A stretch of DNA of 64,000 bases from Massilia sp. Bi118 (GTDB lineage Bacteria > Pseudomonadota > Gammaproteobacteria > Burkholderiales > Burkholderiaceae_D): assembly GCF_918697865.1 (NCBI RefSeq), contig NZ_CAKKMV010000002.1, positions 248,001 to 312,000 of the forward strand, written 5' to 3'. Each line of letters begins with the position of its first letter. Position 1 is the stretch's first letter. The notes below the pieces were generated by a model. The model did no database searches and had not been told where the DNA came from. It was given only the letters and a program-made list of their open reading frames with translations. The translations under genes were made by a program, and so were the position numbers. Of the stretch, positions 45,808 through 54,238 are shown one piece after another.

Positions 45808-47091
45808 TCACTGCAGCGGCAGGGCGTTGAGGTCGACGGCAGGCGGCGTGCCGGTGGCCGGGCGCGTGAAGTTCTGGTTGATCGGCACGTAGGTGCTGAA
45901 GAAGCCGCCGTTGCGCAGGTAGAAGCGGCTGTTGCGCAGGCCGCCGGCGTAATCCATGCGCTGGGCGTTGGCGGCGGTGGCGTCGCCGGTGAAGCGGGCC
46001 GTCGTGATCTCGCTCCAGTTGCCGGCAGCCGTGCGCGCCCACTGGTTGCCGTAGTCGGCCGAGCGCTCCATGTAGCCGTTGGTGTCGATGAAGTTCTCGA
46101 GGAAGGAGTAGACGCCGGTCAGGTAGCTGTTGGCGGTCGCCGGGCGCTTCCAGGTGGCGATGTACTTCCAGACACCGGTCTCGGGGGCGAAGAACCAGGC
46201 CGAGTAATCGGTGCCGCCGGCGCCGTCCGCGTGCGCGCGTGTGATGAAACGGTAGGTATTCCCGGCCACCCAGGGAAAGCGCAGGTAGGACTGGCCGCCC
46301 GTGCCTTCGCCGCCGAAGCCGTTGTCGACCACGCCGCCGCCCTTGCCGACCAGGGTCGTCTTCGCGCCACTGTCCGCGTCCCAGACCGAGAACAGCATCC
46401 AGCGCTCGCTCGGCGATTTCACCTGCATGCCGAAGTAGCCGCCGTTGAAGCCGTTGGCCATGAAATAGGAGCCGATCTTGTCCTGGCCATGGGGCACCGT
46501 GACCTCGTTGTAGAAGTACTCGGTTTGCGCCGGCACCGTAAAGCCCAGATGCACCGAGGGACCACGGCGGGACCAGTAGTAATTCGCAGGATCGTTCGCG
46601 TAGTTGAGCGTGGCGTCGGTCGAGACACCGATCGAGGACACGTCGCCGAAATAGCCGCCGTCCTTGCTGACGCCCTGCAGGTCGACCTTGACGTAGCCGG
46701 CGGGGACGATCAGGGAGCCCACTGCATAGTTTTTGGTGGCGTTCCCGGACAGTTTCACATCGAAGGGCACGCCGTTGACGCTGACGCGCACGGTGCTCTT
46801 CGTGCTTCCCGCCAGGCGCGCATTGAGCGATACCGTCACCGTGGCCGGGCAGCTGCGCGAGCAGTTCGGCGATGCGGCCACTCGAAAGTAGGTGCTGGTG
46901 ACCGTGCCGGCGCTGGTCCAGTTGGCGAGGCCGTTCGAGGTGATGATTTCCGCGGCGTTGGACGCGGCGCTGGTGATGAAGGCGTTCCCGGCCAGCGCGA
47001 CGACGGCATCGCCGGCCTGGGCCGACAGCGGCGCGGCGGCCATGGCGGCGGCGAGGGCGGCTGCCTTCAACAGCATGATCCTGTGTTCCAT
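45808..47091 (-). CDS. Secreted DUF5077/DUF3472 protein
   Basis: A 427-residue exported protein with a signal peptide (AAMAAAPLSAQA|G). About residues 28-165 form a jelly-roll region of DUF5077 type and residues 165-400 match DUF3472 (NYYWSRRGPSVHLGFTVP, YFYNEVTVPHGQDKIGSYFMANGFNGGYFGMQV, RFPWVAGNTYRFITRA). Such proteins are common among surface glycan-utilisation loci but have no proven activity; binding to glycan is plausible. AGGAGATAGGA precedes the ATG. AgaR-type GAAAG motifs in the upstream region tie it to the GalNAc regulon. It has no PEP-CTERM tail, unlike its downstream partner. Confidence 0.83.
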   Translation of the reverse strand: MEHRIMLLKAAALAAAMAAAPLSAQAGDAVVALAGNAFITSAASNAAEIITSNGLANWTSAGTVTSTYFRVAASPNCSRSCPATVTVSLNARLAGSTKSTVRVSVNGVPFDVKLSGNATKNYAVGSLIVPAGYVKVDLQGVSKDGGYFGDVSSIGVSTDATLNYANDPANYYWSRRGPSVHLGFTVPAQTEYFYNEVTVPHGQDKIGSYFMANGFNGGYFGMQVKSPSERWMLFSVWDADSGAKTTLVGKGGGVVDNGFGGEGTGGQSYLRFPWVAGNTYRFITRAHADGAGGTDYSAWFFAPETGVWKYIATWKRPATANSYLTGVYSFLENFIDTNGYMERSADYGNQWARTAAGNWSEITTARFTGDATAANAQRMDYAGGLRNSRFYLRNGGFFSTYVPINQNFTRPATGTPPAVDLNALPLQ

Positions 47092-47155
47092 TCCTATCTC
47101 CTTGTGTTTGACGTAAGCCCCGGCAGCGGGGATGAAAACCCATGCAACATAAAAC

Positions 47156-47316
47156 GAAAGATAATGTTTAAAAATCTTTCTTTTTTGTTATGTATGCCTA
47201 GGTAATCTACGAACAAAGGAAAGTATCGTCAACAAAAAGATAAATAAAATGGATTTATTCGATGAATATCGCCTTATTAAGTTTCGTTTGAGTGAAATTC
47301 GGCTTTTTGATCTTTC
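47156..47316. promoter_or_regulatory. Second cluster of GAAAG/CTTTC motifs (predicted AgaR sites)
   Basis: GAAAG at 47156 and 47219 on the plus strand, and CTTTC at 47176 and 47312. Three longer matches tie this cluster to the aga region: TAAAACGAAAG (47150-47160) equals 32600-32610, GAAAGTATCG (47219-47228) equals 32417-32426, and CATAAAACGAAA equals 42059-42070. The 299-base stretch between the DUF3472 and pilC genes holds these sites, the presumed DUF3472 promoter and the pilC terminator, but no gene. Confidence 0.65.
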
Positions 47317-47329
47317 GATTGGATTGCGC

Positions 47330-47370
47330 AAAAGAAAACGGACCTGGCGGCGCGTAGCCGGCAGGTCCGT
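47330..47370 (-). terminator. Rho-independent terminator after pilC
   Basis: On the minus strand the arms ACGGACCTG and CAGGTCCGT pair around a 15-base GC-rich loop, and the second arm runs into TTTTCTTTT. It begins about 20 bases after the pilC stop, so pilBC now ends here instead of running on into pilD. Confidence 0.85.
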
Positions 47371-47390
47371 TGACGGGTTAAGAACAGCTC

Positions 47391-48626
47391 TTAGACCACC
47401 GCCCCCAGCTTGAAGATCGGCAGATACATCGCGACGACGAGGCCACCAATCAGCACCCCCAGAATCACCATGATCATCGGCTCCATCAGCGAAGACAGCG
47501 CACTGACCGCCTCATCGACTTCCTCTTCATAGAAGTCCGCCACCTTGCCCAGCATGCCGTCCAGCGCGCCGGATTCTTCGCCGATGGCGACCATCTGCGT
47601 CACCATGTTCGGGAACACGTTGGCGTTCTGCATGGCGGCCGTGAGGCTGGTGCCGGTGCTGACTTCGGTCTGGATCTTCCTGGTCGCTTCCAGGTAGACC
47701 GCGTTGCCGGCGGCGCCGCCGACGGAGTCGAGGGCTTCGACCAGCGGCACGCCGGCCGCGAACATGGTGGCCAGGGTGCGGGTCCAGCGCGCGATGGTCG
47801 CCTTGCGGATCACTTCGCCGAACACCGGCAGGCGCAGCATCAGGCGGTCCATGGCCTGCTGCATCTTGAGCGAGCGGCGCCAGGACTGGAAGAAGAAGTA
47901 GATGGCGCCGAACAGCGAGCCGAAGATGATGTACCACCACTTCACCACGAAGTCCGACATCGCCATCACGACCAGGGTCGGGGTCGGGAGGTCGGCGCCG
48001 AAGCTGCTGAACACCTCCTTGAATGCGGGCACGACCCAGATCATGATCACGGCGGTGACGATGAAGGCGATCGCCAGGATCGCGATCGGGTAGGTCAGGG
48101 CCGACTTGATCTTGGCCTTCAGGGCCAGGGTCTTTTCCTTGTAGACGGCCAGGCGCGTCAACAAGTCTTCGAGGATGCCGGCCTGCTCGCCGGCGCCCAC
48201 CAGGTTGCAGAACAGCGGGTCGAAGTAGAGCGGGTATTTGCGGAAGGCGTTGTTCAGGCTGGTGCCGGTCTCGATGTCGGCGCGCAGGTCCATGATCAGC
48301 TTGGACATCGACGGGTTCGAATGGCCCTTGCCGACGATGTCGAAGGACTGCAGCAGCGGCACGCCGGCCTTCATCATGGTGGCCAGCTGGCGGGTGAACA
48401 GGGTCAGGTCCTTGTCGACGATCTTCTTGCCGCTGCGGTAGGCCTTCTTCTTGACCTTGGTGACCATGATGCCCTGGCGGCGCAGCGTCACGTTGACGAT
48501 GGTTTCGCCGCCGGCGCGCATCTCGCCGCGCACGGTCTTGCCGGTCTTGTCCTTGCCTTCCCAGGCGTAGACGAATTCCTTGATCTGGGCGCTGCCGCCG
48601 CTGCGCGCTGAGGCCGAAGTTGCCAT
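47391..48626 (-). CDS. pilC: Type IV pilus assembly inner-membrane platform protein PilC
   Basis: PilC is the polytopic core on which the PilB ATPase acts to polymerise pilin. The 411 residues contain two GspF-type repeats (LFTRQLATMMKAGVPLLQSFDIV and RWTRTLATMFAAGVPLVEALDSVGG) with three membrane spans (PIAILAIAFIVTAVIMIWVVPAF; YIIFGSLFGAIYFFF; MIMVILGVLIGGLVVAMYLPIF). The N-terminal FVYAWEGKDKTGKTVRGEM is standard. It follows pilB by 20 bases. Its usual downstream neighbour pilD is 25.5 kb away. Confidence 0.97.
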   Translation of the reverse strand: MATSASARSGGSAQIKEFVYAWEGKDKTGKTVRGEMRAGGETIVNVTLRRQGIMVTKVKKKAYRSGKKIVDKDLTLFTRQLATMMKAGVPLLQSFDIVGKGHSNPSMSKLIMDLRADIETGTSLNNAFRKYPLYFDPLFCNLVGAGEQAGILEDLLTRLAVYKEKTLALKAKIKSALTYPIAILAIAFIVTAVIMIWVVPAFKEVFSSFGADLPTPTLVVMAMSDFVVKWWYIIFGSLFGAIYFFFQSWRRSLKMQQAMDRLMLRLPVFGEVIRKATIARWTRTLATMFAAGVPLVEALDSVGGAAGNAVYLEATRKIQTEVSTGTSLTAAMQNANVFPNMVTQMVAIGEESGALDGMLGKVADFYEEEVDEAVSALSSLMEPMIMVILGVLIGGLVVAMYLPIFKLGAVV

Positions 48627-48646
48627 GTGTGGTCCCGTTTCTAAAA

Positions 48647-50377
48647 CTATTCGTTGGTACAGCCGAGCACTTCTTCGAGGCTGGTCAGCCCCTGTTTCAC
48701 CTTCATCAGGCCGGAGCGGCGCAGCGAGTTCACGCCTTCGCTTTCCGCTACCGCGGCGATCTCCATCGCGTTGCCGTTGGCGAGGATCAGGGCCTCGATC
48801 GCCGGCGAAATCGGCATGATCTGGTAGATGCCGACCCGGCCCTTGTAGCCCGAGCCCAGGCAGCGCTCGCAGCCCACCGGGCCGTAGGGCTTCCAGTCGC
48901 CATCCAGGTCGGCGTCGCGGAAGCCGGCCGCCTTCAGCACCTCGCGCTCGGCCTCGAGCGGCTGCTTGCAGGTGCACAGGCGGCGCGCCAGGCGCTGGGC
49001 GGTGATCAGGATGACGGAGGAGGCGATGTTGAAGGGCGCGACGCCCATGTTCATCAAACGCGTCAGCGTCGACGGCGCGTCGTTCGTGTGCAGGGTCGAG
49101 AACACCATGTGGCCGGTCTGGGCGGCCTTGATGGCGATGTCCGCGGTTTCGAGGTCGCGGATCTCGCCGACCATGATGATGTCGGGATCCTGGCGCAGGA
49201 AGGCCTTCAGCGCGACCGGGAAGGTCAGGCCGGCCTTCTCGTTGACGTTGACCTGGTTCACGCCGGGCAGGTTGATCTCGGCCGGGTCTTCCGCGGTCGA
49301 GATGTTGATGCCCGGTTTGTTCAGCAGATTCAGGCAGCTGTACAGCGAGACCGTTTTACCGGAACCGGTCGGTCCCGTCACCAGCACCATGCCGTAGGGG
49401 CGGGTGATGGCGTCGATCAGCAGCGCTTTCTGGTCCGGGTCGTAGCCGAGCGCGTCGATGCCCATCTGCGCCTGGGTGGCGTCGAGGATACGCATGACCG
49501 TCTTCTCGCCGAACAGGGTCGGCAGGGTGCTGACGCGGAAGTCGATGGTCTTGGTTGCCGACAGCACCAGGCGCATGCGGCCGTCCTGCGGCACGCGCTT
49601 TTCGGAGATGTCGAGCTTGGCCAGCACCTTGATGCGCGAGACCAGCTTGTCGCGGATCGACAGCGGCGGCGCCAGGTGGTCGCGCAGCACGCCGTCCACG
49701 CGCAGGCGGATCCGGTACTGCTTTTCATAGGGCTCGAAGTGGATGTCGGACGCGCCCAGCGTGATCGCGTCCATCAGCACCTTGTTCAGGAAGCGGACGA
49801 TGGGCGCGTCCTCGACTTCGGTGGCGGCGGCCGCATCGGCCTGGCTCGTTTGCGGCTCGTCCTCCGCGAATTCGATCTCGGCGTCGTCGCCCACCAGTTC
49901 GCTGATGCTCTGTTCGGCGTTCTTGGTCAGCGTGGACAGCAGGGCCAGCAGGGTGTCGTGGGGCACGATCACCGGCTCGACCGAGGCTTCGCTCTGGAAC
50001 TTGATCTGGTCCAGGGCCTGGGAATTGGTCGGATCGGACAGCGCCACCGACAGCTTGTTGCCGCGCTTGGCCAGCGCGATCACGCGCTGGGCCTGCATCA
50101 GACGGGCGTCGATGGCGTTGGCCGGCAGCGAATCCACGCTGAAGGTGGAGAGGTCGAGCAGCGGGTAGCCGAAGGTCTCGGCGCAGAACACGGCCAGGCT
50201 GCGCGCGTCGATGAGGCCGGCGCCCAGCAGGGTGTCGATGAAGCCGGTCTTGTCCGCCGCCGCCTTCTTCTGCAGGCCGTCCGCCTGCGGCATACTCAGG
50301 CGCCCAGCCTGGACCAGGGCGCGCGCCAACCCGGGCAATGCGGTGCCTGCGGTCGTGTTGGGGAGGACTGCTGCCAT
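48647..50377 (-). CDS. pilB: Type IV pilus extension ATPase PilB
   Basis: A 576-residue hexameric motor ATPase for pilus extension. An N-terminal MshEN/GspE-N domain (about 1-150) precedes the ATPase domain with LVTGPTGSGKTVSLYSCL (Walker A), ISTAEDPAEINLPGVNQVNVN (Asp box), FLRQDPDIIMVGEIRD (Walker B) and STLHTNDAPSTL (His box), followed by the zinc tetracysteine motif CTCKQP...CERCLGSG. Length and motif order are typical. The start ATG lacks a clear ribosome site. Confidence 0.97.
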   Translation of the reverse strand: MAAVLPNTTAGTALPGLARALVQAGRLSMPQADGLQKKAAADKTGFIDTLLGAGLIDARSLAVFCAETFGYPLLDLSTFSVDSLPANAIDARLMQAQRVIALAKRGNKLSVALSDPTNSQALDQIKFQSEASVEPVIVPHDTLLALLSTLTKNAEQSISELVGDDAEIEFAEDEPQTSQADAAAATEVEDAPIVRFLNKVLMDAITLGASDIHFEPYEKQYRIRLRVDGVLRDHLAPPLSIRDKLVSRIKVLAKLDISEKRVPQDGRMRLVLSATKTIDFRVSTLPTLFGEKTVMRILDATQAQMGIDALGYDPDQKALLIDAITRPYGMVLVTGPTGSGKTVSLYSCLNLLNKPGINISTAEDPAEINLPGVNQVNVNEKAGLTFPVALKAFLRQDPDIIMVGEIRDLETADIAIKAAQTGHMVFSTLHTNDAPSTLTRLMNMGVAPFNIASSVILITAQRLARRLCTCKQPLEAEREVLKAAGFRDADLDGDWKPYGPVGCERCLGSGYKGRVGIYQIMPISPAIEALILANGNAMEIAAVAESEGVNSLRRSGLMKVKQGLTSLEEVLGCTNE

Positions 50378-50586
50378 AGGATCAGGGACGGAGTGGCGAC
50401 AAGGAGCCGGGCTGGACGGTCATGCCCGGTGGCTGCTTTGGATGATGCCCGTAGGCATCAGATTTGTAAAGCGATTGACGTAGGGAGAGAGGCGTGCATA
50501 CCACGTAGACGAAATGGTATTGCTGAGGTGACAAGCATGGAAGTGGTGACATTGGGGGCTCCTGAAAAGGGCCTGCATCCCTCGAC
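50378..50586. other. Gene-free leader region of pilB
   Basis: No reading frame with coding character is seen between the pilB start and the REPIN-like repeat. It should contain the pilB promoter, but I see no convincing hexamer pair. A small dyad (GATGCC-CGTA-GGCATC, 50444-50459) lies about 70 bases before the ATG and could be an operator or a leader hairpin. Confidence 0.4.
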
Positions 50587-50673
50587 CGTCGTTCCCGCGC
50601 AGGCGGGAACCCAAGTTTGCAGCGTCTCGTTAACTCATGCAGAACTTGGGTCCCCGCCTTCGCGGGGACGACG
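50587..50673. repeat. REPIN-like inverted repeat, copy 3
   Basis: Arms at 50587-50617 and 50643-50673. The left-arm hairpin is TTCCCGC-GCAG-GCGGGAA, whereas the right-arm hairpin keeps the CCCCGC form. The change from C-G to T-A is matched on both sides of the stem. It lies between the corC-type stop and the pilB leader. Confidence 0.92.
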
Positions 50674-50694
50674 TTGACAGGTTGCGGGCCGGGT

Positions 50695-51993
50695 TTAAGC
50701 TACCAGCCACCGTTTGATAACAACCGGCCTTAACAGTTTCACCACTCTGATTGACTGATTCTGCACCTGCACCACTTCAATCACGACCCCACCCACCTTC
50801 AGCGCAATCGGGAACTCGGGAATTTCCTGCAGCTGTTCGAGCAGCAGGCCGTTGACCGTCTTCGGGCCGTCCAGCGGCAGGTCCAGGGCCAGCTTCTTGT
50901 TGATGTCGCGCAGGGGCGTGCTGCCTTCCAGCAGGCATTCGCCTTTCGCGTTCCAGGCCATGGCGTCGGCGCGTGCGGTGGCCGGGGTCGAGGTGGTGTA
51001 GTCGCCGATCATTTCCTCGATGATGTCCTCGAGCGTCACCAGACCCTGCACCTCGCCGTATTCGTCGACGATGATGCCCAGCCTTTCCTTGTTTTCCTGG
51101 AAATACTGGAGCTGGGTGAAGACGTCGGTGTCCTGCGGGATGAAGTAGGGCTCGGTCAGGAGGGCGCGGAAATCCTCGACCGTCGGTTCATCGGACTGGC
51201 TCAGCAGGCCGACCGTCTTGCGCACCGGCAGGATGCCGACGATGCGGTTGATTTCTCCCTCGTAGACCGGCAGCTTGCGGTGGTAGCAGGTGATCAGCTC
51301 GGCCTTGATTTCCTCGATCGGGCGGGCCAGGTTCAGGGCTTCGATCTGGGGGCGTGGCGTCATGATGTCCTCGACCGAGATCTTTTCCAGGTCGAACAGG
51401 TTGAGCAGGATGCTCTTGTGCTTTTGCGGCATGAAATTGCCGCCTTCCAGCACGACGGTGCGCAATTCCTCGGCCGACAGGCGCTGCTGGTGGGCGTCGG
51501 CGTTCGCGCGGATGCCCAGCGGGCGCAGGATGGCGGAGACGAACAGGTTGACGAACCAGATCGCCGGCTTGGCCAGCTTCATCAGCGGCCGCAGCACCAG
51601 GCTGGTGCCCAGCGAGATCTTTTCCGGATAGGTGGCGCCGATCACCTTGGGCGCGATTTCGGCAAACACGATCAGCAGGAAGGCCACGCTGGCGGTGGCG
51701 ATCGTGATCACGCCTTCCTCGTGGCCGAAGGACAGGATCGCGATCGCCGTCACCAGGGCGGTGGCCATCGCATTGATCAGGGTATTGGCAATCAGGACCA
51801 GCGACAGCAGCTTGTCGGTGCGTTCCAGCAGCCACAGGGTAGTGATGGCGCCGCGGTGGCCGCGCTTGGCCAGGTGGCGCAGGCGATATTTATTCGCCGC
51901 CATCAGGGCCGTTTCCGCCATCGCGAAAAAGGCCGAGCAAAGAATCAGGAGGACCAGGGCAAGGACGAGCGCCCAAAGGGGTACGGTTTCCAA
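50695..51993 (-). CDS. CNNM/CBS-domain protein of the HlyC/CorC family
   Basis: A 432-residue inner-membrane protein. Residues 1-180 form a CNNM (DUF21) domain with four hydrophobic stretches (FFAMAETALMAANKYRLRHLA; FAEIAPKVIGATYPEKI), residues about 195-330 two CBS modules (VEDIMTPRPQIEAL; LGIIVDEYGEVQGLVTLEDIIEEMIGD), and the end a CorC_HlyC domain. Members such as YfjD, YtfL and MpfA are linked to Mg or Co efflux or polyamine export. The start seems to be TTG at 51993; the next Met is inside helix 1. The position upstream of pilB is the normal betaproteobacterial order. Confidence 0.88.
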   Translation of the reverse strand: METVPLWALVLALVLLILCSAFFAMAETALMAANKYRLRHLAKRGHRGAITTLWLLERTDKLLSLVLIANTLINAMATALVTAIAILSFGHEEGVITIATASVAFLLIVFAEIAPKVIGATYPEKISLGTSLVLRPLMKLAKPAIWFVNLFVSAILRPLGIRANADAHQQRLSAEELRTVVLEGGNFMPQKHKSILLNLFDLEKISVEDIMTPRPQIEALNLARPIEEIKAELITCYHRKLPVYEGEINRIVGILPVRKTVGLLSQSDEPTVEDFRALLTEPYFIPQDTDVFTQLQYFQENKERLGIIVDEYGEVQGLVTLEDIIEEMIGDYTTSTPATARADAMAWNAKGECLLEGSTPLRDINKKLALDLPLDGPKTVNGLLLEQLQEIPEFPIALKVGGVVIEVVQVQNQSIRVVKLLRPVVIKRWLVA

Positions 51994-52081
51994 GGTTGAC
52001 CGTGAAGAAGCAGCTAAGGAAGGCTGATTCTAAAGGTATGGGGTGGGGGCTGCAAGTTTGGCTAGTATGTACAGTTTGACA

Positions 52082-52169
52082 CGTCGTTCCCGCGAAGGCG
52101 GGAACCCAAGTTCTGTTTGAACTAACGTAACGCACGCAAACTTGGGTTCCCGCCTGCGCGGGAACGACG
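52082..52169. repeat. REPIN-like inverted repeat, copy 4
   Basis: Arms at 52082-52112 and 52139-52169. Both arms use the TCCCGC...GCGGGA variant, so the stem substitutions are compensated within each hairpin. It lies between the end of the chemoreceptor gene and the start of the CorC-type gene. Confidence 0.92.
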
Positions 52170-52176
52170 GTATCTA

Positions 52177-53742
52177 TTAGCGAAGCGCCAAACGCTTCCC
52201 GGCAACCGGCGCCGCCAGCACCGGGCTGTCATCCAGCTTGAACACCGCCAGCGCATTCGACAGCTGCACGGTCTGGTCGCTCAGCGACTCCGCCGCCGCC
52301 GAGGCTTCCTCGACCAGCGCCGCATTCTGCTGCGTGGTCTGGTCCATGTCGTCGATGGCGCGGCCGATCTGTTCGATGCCCTGGCTCTGGCGCTGGCCGG
52401 CTTCGCTGATCTCGGCCATGATGTCGTGCACCTTGCGCACCGAGTTGACGATCTGGTCCATGGTGGCGCCGGCTTCGTCGACCAGCGCAGTGCCGGCCGT
52501 GACTTTCGACACCGAGGCGGTGATCAGTTCCTTGATTTCCTTGGCGGCGGCGGCCGAGCGCTGGGCCAGGGTCCGCACTTCGCCGGCGACGACCGCGAAG
52601 CCGCGGCCCTGTTCACCGGCGCGCGCCGCTTCGACGGCCGCGTTCAGCGCCAGGATATTGGTCTGGAAGGCGATGCCGTCGATGACCGAGATGATGTCCA
52701 CGATCTTCTTCGACGATTCGCTGATCGAGCCCATGGTCTGCACCACGTTGCCCACCACTTCGCCGCCGCGGGTGGCGATGCTGGTGGCCGAGACCACCAG
52801 CTCGTTCGCCTGGTTGGCGTTGGCGGCGTTGGCGCGCACGGTGTCGGTGAGGGATTCCATCGCGCGAGTCGTGTTGCCCAGGCTCGAGGCCTGCGACTCG
52901 GTGCGGCTGGCCAGGTCGGCGTTGCCGCTGGCGATTTCCGCGCTGGCCATCGAGATGGTCTCGGCCGAGGTCTTGATCTCGGCGACCATGGTGGCCAGGC
53001 GCGCGCGCATTTCCTTCAGCGCCACCAGCAGGCTGCCGGTGTCGCCCGGCTCGGTGCGGATTTCCATCGACAGGTCGCCGGCGGCCACGCCCTGCGCGAT
53101 CTCGCGCGCATAGGCCGGTTCGCCGCCCAGTTGCTGCCAGATGGTGCGCACCACGAACCACGAGACCACGGCCAGGGCCAGGATCACGATCAGCGCGGTG
53201 ATGACGATGGAGGTCACGACGCTGCGCACCTTCGAGGCGCTGCGTTCGATGCCGGCCTTGAACTGCTGCTGGGCCGATTCGTTAAACTTGGCGACGTCCG
53301 CGTTCAGGGTAGTCAGCGCGGCCTGCATCTTGCCGACGGTGGCCTGGGCGTCGCCCTGCTCGAGTTCGAGCATGATCCTGGCGGAGGACAGCGCCGGGGC
53401 ATAGTAGTCCTCGAATTCCTTGCTCAAGCGCTTGGCGCTGGCTTGCTGGCCTTCGATCTTGCCGATCTCGCCCAGGCGGCCGCGGACCTTGCCGGCCAGT
53501 TCGTTGATCTGCGGGACACGCGCCTTGTCGCCTTCGCTGACGGCGTCGCGCAGGCCGTTGGTGACCGCTTCGATTTCGGCGGCCAGCGCCTTGGATGCGC
53601 CCAGGGCCGGGAAGTCGACGCTTTCGGTCATGTGGATGGAGTTCAGGGCGCCGGTCGCGATGCTCGCGCTGACGGCCACGCCCAGGCCGAAGATGATGGT
53701 CGAGATAACCGGTAGTGCCCAAATTCTGCGCTTGATGCTCAT
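52177..53742 (-). CDS. Methyl-accepting chemotaxis protein
   Basis: A 521-residue transmembrane chemoreceptor. One membrane helix lies near residues 8-30 and one near 175-200 ([22 protein letters not shown]), with a helical periplasmic sensor of about 140 residues between them. A HAMP domain follows, and the signalling hairpin carries the tip motif [50 protein letters not shown] lies 11 bases before the ATG. It is the last gene of a run with a PstS-like protein and a porin, so it may sense the same ligand, though the cue is unknown. Confidence 0.95.
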   Translation of the reverse strand: MSIKRRIWALPVISTIIFGLGVAVSASIATGALNSIHMTESVDFPALGASKALAAEIEAVTNGLRDAVSEGDKARVPQINELAGKVRGRLGEIGKIEGQQASAKRLSKEFEDYYAPALSSARIMLELEQGDAQATVGKMQAALTTLNADVAKFNESAQQQFKAGIERSASKVRSVVTSIVITALIVILALAVVSWFVVRTIWQQLGGEPAYAREIAQGVAAGDLSMEIRTEPGDTGSLLVALKEMRARLATMVAEIKTSAETISMASAEIASGNADLASRTESQASSLGNTTRAMESLTDTVRANAANANQANELVVSATSIATRGGEVVGNVVQTMGSISESSKKIVDIISVIDGIAFQTNILALNAAVEAARAGEQGRGFAVVAGEVRTLAQRSAAAAKEIKELITASVSKVTAGTALVDEAGATMDQIVNSVRKVHDIMAEISEAGQRQSQGIEQIGRAIDDMDQTTQQNAALVEEASAAAESLSDQTVQLSNALAVFKLDDSPVLAAPVAGKRLALR

Positions 53743-53812
53743 GCTGCCGTGTCTCCTGAAAATGAACAACCCGCGCCCGGAAAAGATCGGGGCGCGGGCA
53801 TGAAGTAAGGCC

Positions 53813-54220
53813 TTATTGGGCGCTGTAGATCACCTTGACGGAGCCGTCGACTGCGCTCTTCTCGATGTAGCCGATGGCCTTCGGATCGCTTGCCACCGCC
53901 TTCTTGACGGCGGCGCTGTCGGCGGCTTCCTTCGGCATCGTGGCCTTGCCGGTGAAGACCAGCTTGGACCACAGGGACTTGACCTGGGAAGCGTCCTTGT
54001 CCGTCACCTTCTTGTAGAACTCGGCGCGGATAGCGGCGCTTTCCGGCTGGTCGACCGGGGTCATGGCCGAGGATTTACCGAGGAAGAAAGCGGCGACCTG
54101 GTCCTTGGTCATGCTGGACTCGGAGGCCTTCGGGTTGACGACGACGACCACTTCGGCCATGGCCGGCAGGGCCAGCGCCAGGGCGGCTGCTGCGATGCTT
54201 GTTTTGATTAGTGCTTTCAT
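53813..54220 (-). CDS. Small PstS-like periplasmic binding protein
   Basis: A 135-residue exported protein. A signal peptide ([15 protein letters not shown]) precedes a single domain with [59 protein letters not shown] and the end [17 protein letters not shown], like the phosphate-ABC substrate-binding fold cut to about one lobe. Such short proteins often accompany porins and are annotated as phosphate ABC transporter substrate-binding proteins, but no ABC permease lies nearby. The ATG at 54220 is used instead of a TTG five codons upstream. The gap to the porin is 18 bases. Confidence 0.82.
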   Translation of the reverse strand: MKALIKTSIAAAALALALPAMAEVVVVVNPKASESSMTKDQVAAFFLGKSSAMTPVDQPESAAIRAEFYKKVTDKDASQVKSLWSKLVFTGKATMPKEAADSAAVKKAVASDPKAIGYIEKSAVDGSVKVIYSAQ

Positions 54221-54238
54221 CTGTGTCTTTCTCAAACC

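Noticed and set aside
21848-47390. A prophage or integrative element at the pilC-pilD break
   Set aside because: No integrase, transposase, tRNA, attachment-site repeat or phage structural gene was seen; only the broken gene order suggests insertion.
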